Of a stretch of 5,247 nt of DNA, positions 1-5,247 are shown piece by piece. The translations under genes were made by a program, and so were the position numbers. The notes under the pieces are model-generated. The model did not search any database, had not been told where the DNA came from, and saw nothing but the letters and a program-made list of their open reading frames with translations. Where the stretch lies: positions 1 through 5,247 of the forward strand of contig JAJYPA010000557.1 of the NCBI GenBank assembly GCA_021795795.1. Reading direction: 5' to 3'. Each line of letters starts with the position of its first letter. Within the stretch, counting starts at the first letter, position 1. This DNA is from Pseudomonadota bacterium (GTDB lineage: Bacteria; Pseudomonadota; Gammaproteobacteria; Halothiobacillales; Halothiobacillaceae).

Positions 1-616
1 CCATTTGGGTTTGCTGCGCCAGCATCTCCGGCTGGCAGATTTCTCGCAGTGAGCATTCCCGACACCGCGCATCGTTTACTGGCGGTGGGAGGATGCCGGA
101 GGCGAGCATGGCGCGAATCGCGTCGGCGGTCTCGTTGACGAGGGCGCGCAAATCCTCGGTGATGTCCACCTCCCGTCGTCGGTGGCTGCTGGCGTGATAA
201 ATAGCGCCTTGGGGTACAGGGCGCCCGAGCATGTCCTCCAGACACATGGCCTGGGCGGCAAGCTGAATATCGTCGTTCAACCATTTGCGTTTGGGGCCAT
301 GCTTATATTCGACTGGATAAATTTCGCCGTCCGACCAGAACTCCACTACGTCGCACTTGCCGATGAGACCAAGTCGGTCCGACCACACGGGCAAGGCGTA
401 TTCAACGCGCGCACCGCTATGCAGCGTTTCATGAGAAACCCGGTCAACCCGTTCGTGTTCAGCGTTGCCGCGCGCCGTGTGGATATTGTCGGTAAATTCG
501 CCTTCCTGATGAATCAGACCACAGCGGCGGGGGCAGTATGCCCAGTGATTTAACGCGGACAGCGGAACGGGGTCAGGATCGCTCACAATAGCGGCCGGAT
601 AATGCGCTTCGTTCAC
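1..616 (-). CDS. cas4: Cas4, RecB-like CRISPR nuclease (3' end cut by window edge)
   Basis: Translating the minus strand from GTG at 616 gives an open frame of 205 codons that runs off the window. Cas4 is an iron-sulfur RecB-family nuclease that works with Cas1-Cas2 to trim and orient prespacers by PAM. Visible motifs are PLSAL then YCPRRC (Cys28 and Cys32, one probably the N-terminal cluster ligand), His54 in AEHERV, Asp89 in GKCDVVEF, Glu103-x-Lys105 in PVEYKHG, Gln118 in IQLAAQAMCLEDM, and a C-terminal Cys185-x2-Cys188-x5-Cys194. The nuclease and cluster residues thus all appear present. Family members are around 200-220 residues, so only a few residues should be missing; a fusion beyond the edge cannot be excluded. 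The start is uncertain: an in-frame TGA lies 36 bases upstream of this GTG, no in-frame ATG exists, and a second GTG at 586 is possible. Neither GTG has a clear ribosome binding site. It lies 40 bases after cas7c. Confidence 0.93.
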   Translation of the reverse strand, partial: MNEAHYPAAIVSDPDPVPLSALNHWAYCPRRCGLIHQEGEFTDNIHTARGNAEHERVDRVSHETLHSGARVEYALPVWSDRLGLIGKCDVVEFWSDGEIYPVEYKHGPKRKWLNDDIQLAAQAMCLEDMLGRPVPQGAIYHASSHRRREVDITEDLRALVNETADAIRAMLASGILPPPVNDARCRECSLREICQPEMLAQQTQM

Positions 617-657
617 ATTATTGCTTCGTTTCTGGCGGACGATTGCGCCTCAGTCAT
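613..657 (-). other. 14-codon mini reading frame linking cas7c to cas4
   Basis: The ATG at 657-655 shares its first A with the cas7c stop (TAATG) and opens a frame reading [14 protein letters not shown], then TGA at 615-613. That TGA overlaps the proposed cas4 GTG start (616-614), so the junction reads ATGTGA. The peptide resembles no family I know. The arrangement would let a ribosome finishing cas7c restart, translate the short frame and restart again at cas4, which lacks a clear binding site of its own. It could equally be a chance frame, or the remnant of a longer Cas4 N terminus disrupted by an indel. No experimental support is visible in the sequence. Confidence 0.3.
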
Positions 658-1652
658 TAACTATCAAATTCCATCATCTCGACACCAGAAGGTATACGAT
701 CTCGGTTAACAGTGACGATATAGTCCGCAAAACTACGTGGTGAACCTGTTGCCACGTTCCCACTTCGGTTAATCTCGATAATTGCGTTATCTAATATGCG
801 GCCTGACGTAGAAAAATCCAATAGCCGATGTGCTGGGGCGCAGCCCAGCATGGCCTGGCGCACACGCTGTTTTTCGTCGGTATCGGTGCCGACGTGTTTG
901 AATACATAAAGGCCGCGGCAAGACATCACTCCTTTGGAGGCGGACCGGTCGTGATCCCACATGTTGACCAGTGCCAGCCAGAGTTGCGCAAGGTCATCAT
1001 CTGAAAATCCGGTGCCTGCCGCTAGATTGGCAGAGACGAAGCCCTTTGCAACGTAGAGGCCGTAGGGGATGAGGGCTTTGCGACCCATGGTTCGGAGCGA
1101 GTCCTCAGGCTGCGCCGCTTCCCATTCAACGTGTTTTTCATAACTCGCATCGGCCTTGATATCCGCTCCGGTCGGCGTCTTGGCAACACGCGTGATCGAC
1201 AAATCTAGCGGCATGATCGGATCAACGGATCGTGAGAAAGCTACTTGGACGGGGCCACGTACTTGACCGGCGTTTGGTCCGGTAGCAAGCACAGCGCCAA
1301 ACGTCCTGATGTCGAAAAAGTTGCCGCAGAGCCAATCCCGTGCGCCTTTCACCTGCGCTTTATTTGATTTGCCATCTTTTGGGACACTGCCATTGGCTTT
1401 CTCGTGAGCCAGCGCGATCGGCTTGTTCAGGTTGGTCGCATGTTCCACGAAAATGGCATTGGGCGCTTCGTTGCCGAAAGCTGTCTGGATGTAGTTGCGC
1501 ACACGGCGTTTGATCGCAACGTCAGACACCAGACCGTGCATGTCTTCCGGATCGATGCGCGGGCTGTTGCCGGCATCCGGGTCGCCGTTTGGATTGCCGT
1601 TTTCGCAATCAAACAGGTAAAGAAATTCGTAGCGGTTTTGGATGGTGGTCAT
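657..1652 (-). CDS. cas7c: Cas7c (Csd2), type I-C Cascade backbone subunit
   Basis: This 331-residue protein carries the Csd2/Cas7c signature near its N terminus: [16 protein letters not shown] at about residues 14-29, then PRIDPED and [15 protein letters not shown] at 40-54. Further family segments are [20 protein letters not shown] (189-208), the [10 protein letters not shown] region (232-241), RGLYVFKH (246-253), APAHRLLDF (272-280) and a C-terminal [13 protein letters not shown] (306-318). Cas7c polymerises along the crRNA spacer to form the helical backbone of Cascade and helps hold the target strand. It is somewhat longer than the roughly 290 residues I recall for the family, perhaps through an insertion near residues 254-270, but start and end both look intact. 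Its ATG overlaps the cas8c stop (ATGA), and GAGGAG precedes it by 7 bases, which fixes the start. The 3' 180 bases (661-840) are less GC-rich (83 of 180 by hand count) than the next 60 (37 of 60). Confidence 0.97.
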   Translation of the reverse strand: MTTIQNRYEFLYLFDCENGNPNGDPDAGNSPRIDPEDMHGLVSDVAIKRRVRNYIQTAFGNEAPNAIFVEHATNLNKPIALAHEKANGSVPKDGKSNKAQVKGARDWLCGNFFDIRTFGAVLATGPNAGQVRGPVQVAFSRSVDPIMPLDLSITRVAKTPTGADIKADASYEKHVEWEAAQPEDSLRTMGRKALIPYGLYVAKGFVSANLAAGTGFSDDDLAQLWLALVNMWDHDRSASKGVMSCRGLYVFKHVGTDTDEKQRVRQAMLGCAPAHRLLDFSTSGRILDNAIIEINRSGNVATGSPRSFADYIVTVNRDRIPSGVEMMEFDS

Positions 1653-2053
1653 TGGGCTTCTCCTCGTTTGGTGGTATCGGTTGTGGCGTTTTTGTCTTTG
1701 CTGCCTGCGCGCATGGATGCGAGCTGTTGGTAGTAGCCCAGCGCGAACAGACCCTGACCTTCAAGGTCGAGGATGCGCGGGGCGCGATCACCCAATTGGC
1801 TCATCACATCGGCAATCTTGTTTTCGTACCAGTACGCCAATCCACCTTCGAGCTTGCCGAGATGGTTGCGGGCATTCGATGCGAGCCTGCCTAGGATCAG
1901 GCCGGGGGTCTGGCTGGCGGCGGCGTAATAGCGCTGAACCACGCCAGCGCCCACGTCGCCTAAGGCAGCGTGTTGCAGGTTGGATAGCACGGCAAGCAGT
2001 CGCCCGCAGTGGTATGCGGGATCGGGATGCTCTGGATTGAGATAAGCAGTCAT
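1649..2053 (-). CDS. cas11c: Cas11c, small subunit translated from inside cas8c
   Basis: An in-frame ATG at 2053, codon 469 of the cas8c frame, is preceded by AGGAGGAG (2069-2062), leaving 8-10 bases to the start. This is one of the strongest ribosome binding sites in the window although it sits deep inside a gene. Translation from here gives 134 residues beginning [20 protein letters not shown] and ending at the cas8c stop. It is known for type I-C, first in Desulfovibrio vulgaris, that an internal start in cas8c yields a separate small subunit, Cas11c, which lines the belly of Cascade and is needed for a stable complex and efficient interference. Size, position and binding site here fit that well. 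The segment looks largely alpha-helical, with a polar tail (about residues 117-134, [17 protein letters not shown]). Automatic annotation would normally miss it because it is nested in the same frame. That it is expressed is inferred. Confidence 0.82.
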   Translation of the reverse strand: MTAYLNPEHPDPAYHCGRLLAVLSNLQHAALGDVGAGVVQRYYAAASQTPGLILGRLASNARNHLGKLEGGLAYWYENKIADVMSQLGDRAPRILDLEGQGLFALGYYQQLASMRAGSKDKNATTDTTKRGEAQ

Positions 2054-3457
2054 GGCGGGGTCTCCTCCTGATTTGAGTCGAACGAAATACGCTTTTATTA
2101 AGCCCATGCGAGCGTGGTAGAAAACTTCACGATTACGCTCATCGGGCGTGAATCTCTCCGCCCGAAACTGCGCTAGTGCTTGGGCAAGCAATGGTTGAGG
2201 AATCGGCAGGCGTTGTACGGCTGATTTCCATATCGCCGATACGGAGGTGGCCGGTAGCTGCTCAAGATTTTTCGATATGGATTTTTTTCGGTCATTCCTG
2301 ACCAACCCAAGGCAAACCTCATAAAGCTTGGGATCGAAGGCCAAGCTTCTACCATCCCACTTCGTGATCGCCTGATCGGAAAACCACGCTTCGACATTGC
2401 GCACCAAATCCTCGAATCGGCCTTCCACCCAGTCGCGCACCATGACGCGACCCGATGCGCCGGAGAGCGTCAGCGCGTAATAGCGGTTGTCGCCCAGCAA
2501 TGCACGCCCACCGCTACGGACGGAATCGAGCAGACGGCGTGCCGCCGCCTGCACTGCGGCTTCGGTGTTTTCCGGCGTTTCGAGGCCATTCAACCATTCC
2601 AGCGGGTCGTCTTCTTGAGCGATCTGTTCCTTGAACCAGTGCACCACCAGCGCGTTGGCAAGTTTGTGAGAGTGGTTGCGAATCAGGTCATTCAGGCCGT
2701 CAACATATTGCTGCGTCGCCTCAGCGCTCATCGCGGCATTGGCTGACTGATCCAACCCGAAAGACCCAAAAGCTGCCTTGTCGAAACCGACCAAGACATC
2801 GCCCATTCCCAACCCCCCCACGGCAGACAAGCCAGTGATTTTGGGGTGAGTTGGCAAGGGCTGAGTCGACGTGCCCGTCAAGAGACAAACCATCGTGGTA
2901 TCGCTGGGAGATGGTGTGGAAAAGCCTGTCGATCCACCGCGCATATCCATGTGTCGCCATGCGCGCCACCACGCCTGAACGGTGTCGTCCTCGCGAGGAT
3001 CAATGCCATCGATTCGCCATCCCAGCCAGTCGGTGGGTTTAGCTTTGTGCTGTGCGAGTACATCACGAATCTCTGTCAGCTTCATGTCGTCTTCCAACAC
3101 ATTTGTCAGCGCTGATAGCGCGGGGATTGTGTTAGCCGCCTCGCGTAGCATCGCCACGAAAAAACGATGCCTGCCCTCACTGCTGGCGATTTTCTTTGCG
3201 TCTTCATTGGCCTTGAACAGCAGTGAGACAGTTTGAGCGGTTTCTACCAGAAAGTGTGATTTACCGCCCGCGTTCATGTTGTGCATATCCGGGCAGCGAA
3301 GCTGCATTTGCCCGCGCTTGCCGTCGCCCAGCGGCAGGACGTTGAGAAAACGTCCGTCGGCAGCCACCTCGATACACCAACGAACTTCGCGGGTTTTGAA
3401 GCCCGGCTCGGAATCCAACCTGCTGCCGTATTCCTTAAGCGCTTGCAGCATGATCAC
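1649..3457 (-). CDS. cas8c: Cas8c (Csd1), type I-C Cascade large subunit
   Basis: The 602-residue frame matches Cas8c/Csd1 in length (usually about 570-650) and in motifs: [11 protein letters not shown] at residues 4-14, a [20 protein letters not shown] segment at 191-210, then [19 protein letters not shown] (223-241) and LNDLI (255-259). Cas8c is the large subunit of the I-C surveillance complex; it binds the crRNA 5' end with Cas5c, recognises the PAM and recruits Cas3. The C-terminal part from residue 469 is a helical small-subunit-like region, also predicted to be made separately as Cas11c. Two starts are possible. GTG at 3457 overlaps the cas5c TGA (GTGA), while ATG at 3451 lies 9 bases after GGAGG (3465-3461), a better spacing than the 3 bases for the GTG. 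I favour the ATG, giving 600 residues. Homopolymers of seven G (2813-2819) and seven A (2282-2288) occur in the coding strand, with the frame intact through both. Confidence 0.96.
   Translation of the reverse strand: MIMLQALKEYGSRLDSEPGFKTREVRWCIEVAADGRFLNVLPLGDGKRGQMQLRCPDMHNMNAGGKSHFLVETAQTVSLLFKANEDAKKIASSEGRHRFFVAMLREAANTIPALSALTNVLEDDMKLTEIRDVLAQHKAKPTDWLGWRIDGIDPREDDTVQAWWRAWRHMDMRGGSTGFSTPSPSDTTMVCLLTGTSTQPLPTHPKITGLSAVGGLGMGDVLVGFDKAAFGSFGLDQSANAAMSAEATQQYVDGLNDLIRNHSHKLANALVVHWFKEQIAQEDDPLEWLNGLETPENTEAAVQAAARRLLDSVRSGGRALLGDNRYYALTLSGASGRVMVRDWVEGRFEDLVRNVEAWFSDQAITKWDGRSLAFDPKLYEVCLGLVRNDRKKSISKNLEQLPATSVSAIWKSAVQRLPIPQPLLAQALAQFRAERFTPDERNREVFYHARMGLIKAYFVRLKSGGDPAMTAYLNPEHPDPAYHCGRLLAVLSNLQHAALGDVGAGVVQRYYAAASQTPGLILGRLASNARNHLGKLEGGLAYWYENKIADVMSQLGDRAPRILDLEGQGLFALGYYQQLASMRAGSKDKNATTDTTKRGEAQ
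1660..1665 (-). promoter_or_regulatory. Ribosome binding site of cas7c, inside the cas8c 3' end
   Basis: GAGGAG at 1665-1660 leaves 7 bases to the cas7c ATG at 1652, and the ATG shares bases with the cas8c TGA (ATGA). The strong site fits the need to make more Cas7c than Cas8c, since Cascade holds several Cas7 copies per complex; that last link is inference. Confidence 0.8.
2062..2069 (-). promoter_or_regulatory. Internal ribosome binding site for cas11c
   Basis: AGGAGGAG at 2069-2062 lies inside cas8c, 8 bases (10 from the AGGAGG core) before the in-frame ATG at 2053. It encodes the codons just before Met469 (SGGDPAM). Such a perfect anti-16S match at proper spacing, exactly at the start of the small-subunit-like domain, is the main evidence for a separate Cas11c. 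Confidence 0.82.
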
Positions 3458-4200
3458 GCCCCTCCCGGTTTTTTCACCAAGTCGCTGTCGTAGAACGGCA
3501 CATTCAGCACACCGCCAACAAGCGAGGCGTCGAACAGCGTGATGAAGGGCTTGTCCTTGTCGCTGACGATTTCTTTGCGCAGGTCGAAGACGTCGTAGAG
3601 CATGAAGCCTAGATGTTGGTTGAGCGCGGCGGGTGTGGCAGGGTGGGCTACCGGGTCCTCGATGTATTCAAAGAAGGCGGGAAACTCGCGGCAGCCGAAG
3701 TAGGGTTGCTGGAAGCATTTGCCGGCCCGGGCGCGGCGCTGAAAGCAGGCGTTAAGCTTGCCTCGGTCATTGCCCGATTTCGGGACGATCTTGGCGGTCA
3801 GGCGATAACGGACGTTCTTGAGTGCCATCGTTTGGCGCTGGGTTCGTCCTTTCTGGTCTGTGCCGAGTTCATCCTTGCCACCATCCGCCCAAAGTGGCTC
3901 AGGGTTTTCCGCTCCCGATATCCACTTGTTGAGTGTCGCCGTTCCCGGGACAGTGTCCTTGACTTCGTTGCGCCGCAAGGCGATGTAGCGCGGCATTTCC
4001 AGCACTTCGATGCTGGTGATTTGCCAGTGGAAGTACGGCCGGATGACGTTGCCCTCGCGTTTGCCGTCCCAATAGATCGCGTCGAAGATGCCACGTGCCG
4101 CCGACGGGGTGATAACCGGGTAAGAAAAGCGCTCGACCTTCATTTCCGGTCGGGTGAAACAAGCGAGGTCACCCCAGACTTCCAGCGTGTGTGTTGTCAT
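3454..4200 (-). CDS. cas5c: Cas5c (Cas5d), type I-C crRNA-processing subunit
   Basis: The 248-residue protein has the Cas5 RAMP features: an N-terminal strand (TLEVWGDLACFTRPEMKVER), ITPSAARGIFDAIYWDGK at residues 30-47, a QRQTMALKNVRYRL segment at 121-134 and PYFGCREFPAFFEY at 166-179. In type I-C, which has no Cas6, Cas5c cleaves pre-crRNA in the repeat and then stays on the 5' handle as a Cascade subunit. The catalytic triad of the Bacillus halodurans enzyme is Tyr46, Lys116 and His117. By motif position Tyr43 matches the tyrosine and Lys148 the lysine, but residue 149 is Leu, where I would expect His. This alignment is from memory. Start: ATG at 4200 lies 4 bases after AGGAGG, which abuts the cas3 stop 9 bases upstream. 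Its TGA lies within the cas8c start region. Length and ends look complete. Confidence 0.96.
   Translation of the reverse strand: MTTHTLEVWGDLACFTRPEMKVERFSYPVITPSAARGIFDAIYWDGKREGNVIRPYFHWQITSIEVLEMPRYIALRRNEVKDTVPGTATLNKWISGAENPEPLWADGGKDELGTDQKGRTQRQTMALKNVRYRLTAKIVPKSGNDRGKLNACFQRRARAGKCFQQPYFGCREFPAFFEYIEDPVAHPATPAALNQHLGFMLYDVFDLRKEIVSDKDKPFITLFDASLVGGVLNVPFYDSDLVKKPGGA
3461..3465 (-). promoter_or_regulatory. Ribosome binding site of cas8c, inside the cas5c 3' end
   Basis: GGAGG at 3465-3461, within a GGGAGGGG run encoding the last residues of Cas5c, is 9 bases from ATG 3451 and only 3 bases from GTG 3457. This spacing decides in favour of the ATG as the cas8c start, although the GTG that overlaps the cas5c TGA remains possible. 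Confidence 0.65.
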
Positions 4201-4204
4201 GTTG

Positions 4205-4210
4205 CCTCCT
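4205..4210 (-). promoter_or_regulatory. Ribosome binding site of cas5c, abutting the cas3 stop
   Basis: The minus strand reads TAAGGAGGCAACATG: AGGAGG at 4210-4205 shares its first A with the last base of the cas3 TAA (4212-4210) and lies 4 bases from the cas5c ATG. A ribosome terminating on cas3 would sit on this site, so cas5c translation is probably coupled to that of cas3. Confidence 0.8.
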
Positions 4211-5247
4211 TAGGCGATGAAGAGTTGCGGCCCTTCAGGTGGATTGAGTCCAAGGGTGTCGTGGTAATAGTCGCCTTCGAGGATGAACCACTCGTCGGAA
4301 ACGCCGCCATTCGCGGTGCTGAAGCGCTTTAGCCGAGCGGGAATAGCCCACGCGGGCATCCCGTCGCGTGGTCGGTAAACACTGACCGCCAGCCCTTGCG
4401 CACGACGCATCCAGCTTGTGGAAATACCTTCGCTTTCGGCCTCGGCGCGCAGGGCTTCGAAATCGCCCAGGCGGGTATTCCACGGAACCAGCAATTGAAA
4501 AGTGTTCTGATCGATGAGGCGGTACCGTTTGGCGATTTCGACAAAATCCCGTTCGTCAATGGCCTTCTTCAATTCTGCGTTCTGGCTGGCAGGATCGTTC
4601 AGGTCGTACAGTTTCCGGTAATACGTTCTGAAAACTTCAGGATCGTTGATGTCCAGATCACCAAGCTGGGTAAGCATCGTCCGGGTGACTTCGGATGCCT
4701 GGTAATAGGCGTGCGTGGGGTAGCGCCGTCGCCAATTGCCGTCTTCTTCGGGCTCGAACACGATCACTTCGCCAAGCAGGTTTTGCGCATTCATCCTGCC
4801 TTCCCGGTTGCAGCGGCCAGCGGCTTGGGCGATGGCATCCAGTGGGGCGAACGCACGATAGACAATGGGGAAATCCACATCGACCCCAGCCTCAACGCAC
4901 TGTGTGGATATCAGGCGGCAGGGTTGTCCGTATGTGAGACATTTGCGTGCGCGATCAAGTACCGTTCGTCGGTGCGCTGCGCACAGGTTGGTGGAAAGAT
5001 GGAAAACGCCGTCAGTGTCTTTCAGAGCGTCGAGTAGGGCAAGGGCATGGCGCTTGAGGTTGCACACCACCAGAACTTGGTGGGTTTTGGCAATCGTTGC
5101 CGCCAAGTCAGGCCAGTTTGATTTCTCGTTATTCCTTGGCCAGCGCACATGGACGCGCTTCAGAGTTTTGAAAAGCTCAGGGTGACCCGGCGCGATTTCT
5201 GCTGGTTTCCAGCCGCTAACTGCCTGTTTTGCCACGGCCTCGTGCAG
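4210..5247 (-). CDS. cas3: Cas3 helicase-nuclease, C-terminal part (5' end outside window)
   Basis: The frame is open to the right edge, so 345 C-terminal codons of a longer gene are visible; type I-C Cas3 is usually around 730-800 residues. Cas3 is the ATP-driven 3'-5' helicase and HD nuclease recruited by target-bound Cascade to unwind and degrade DNA. The part seen is the second RecA-like domain and the C-terminal domain. Counting from the edge, VLVVCN is at about 58-63, HLSTNLCAAHR at 83-93, helicase motif V ISTQCVEAGVDVDF at 113-126 and motif VI QAAGRCNREGR at 141-151 with its arginine finger region. The HD domain, Walker A and DEAH-type motifs would lie to the right, outside the window. 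The GTG at 5235 is an internal valine, not the start, because the frame continues upstream. No stop or frameshift is seen. It is the first gene of the visible operon, 9 bases before cas5c. Confidence 0.96.
   Translation of the reverse strand: MHEAVAKQAVSGWKPAEIAPGHPELFKTLKRVHVRWPRNNEKSNWPDLAATIAKTHQVLVVCNLKRHALALLDALKDTDGVFHLSTNLCAAHRRTVLDRARKCLTYGQPCRLISTQCVEAGVDVDFPIVYRAFAPLDAIAQAAGRCNREGRMNAQNLLGEVIVFEPEEDGNWRRRYPTHAYYQASEVTRTMLTQLGDLDINDPEVFRTYYRKLYDLNDPASQNAELKKAIDERDFVEIAKRYRLIDQNTFQLLVPWNTRLGDFEALRAEAESEGISTSWMRRAQGLAVSVYRPRDGMPAWAIPARLKRFSTANGGVSDEWFILEGDYYHDTLGLNPPEGPQLFIA

Noticed and set aside
182..553. 123-codon plus-strand frame at the left end.
   Set aside because: It is antisense to Cas4, whose conserved Cys, Asp and Glu-x-Lys motifs are read from the minus strand.
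661..840. Lower GC at the cas7c 3' end as a sign of recombination.
   Set aside because: The protein stays in frame and ends with the family's usual [17 protein letters not shown] C terminus, so the composition shift alone is weak evidence.
3613..4332. 239-codon open frame on the plus strand, antisense to cas5c and the cas3 end.
   Set aside because: Lies wholly opposite convincing Cas genes, has no recognisable motif, and is a usual by-product of codon bias on the coding strand.
4396..5037. 213-codon open frame on the plus strand, antisense to cas3.
   Set aside because: The opposite strand encodes conserved helicase motifs V and VI; the plus-strand product shows no family resemblance.
5233..5235. 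GTG as the start of a separate helicase gene.
   Set aside because: The frame continues upstream to the window edge without a stop, no binding site precedes it, and the product would begin in the middle of Cas3.
1..5247. CRISPR repeat-spacer array or leader.
   Set aside because: No regularly spaced repeat of about 30 bases was seen on reading; in I-C loci the array usually follows cas2, which lies outside the window.

Overview
The window is the interior of a type I-C (formerly Dvulg/Csd) CRISPR-Cas operon, and every gene lies on the minus strand. Reading in transcription order (right to left) it holds the 3' part of cas3 (4210-5247), cas5c (3454-4200), cas8c (1649-3457), cas7c (657-1652) and nearly all of cas4 (1-616). 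This is the standard I-C order cas3-cas5-cas8c-cas7-cas4, so cas1, cas2 and the CRISPR array would be expected beyond base 1. None of these, and no promoter or terminator, is in the window.

The host is probably a proteobacterium. This is inferred from the moderately GC-rich coding sequence, the strong AGGAGG-type ribosome binding sites and the style of the Cas proteins. The sequence does not support a genus.

The genes are tightly packed. cas3 and cas5c are 9 bases apart, and the cas5c ribosome binding site abuts the cas3 stop. cas5c overlaps the cas8c frame by 4 bases if cas8c starts at the GTG. cas8c and cas7c overlap by 4 bases (ATGA). Only cas7c-cas4 has a gap, 40 bases, which contains a 14-codon reading frame linking the two genes by TAATG and ATGTGA junctions. 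Co-transcription and translational coupling are therefore likely.

Functionally, Cas5c is expected to cut pre-crRNA and hold the 5' handle, Cas7c to coat the spacer RNA, and Cas8c to recognise the PAM and start target unwinding. A separately translated small subunit, Cas11c, would come from an internal start in cas8c. Cas3 would degrade the target and Cas4 would take part in spacer acquisition.

No wholly new system is visible. The points that merit a second look are the very clear internal cas11c ribosome binding site and start (2051-2069), an apparent Lys-Leu in Cas5c where the characterised enzyme has a catalytic Lys-His pair, the unusual GTG start and mini-frame before cas4, and two 7-base homopolymers in cas8c, one a possible frameshift site.
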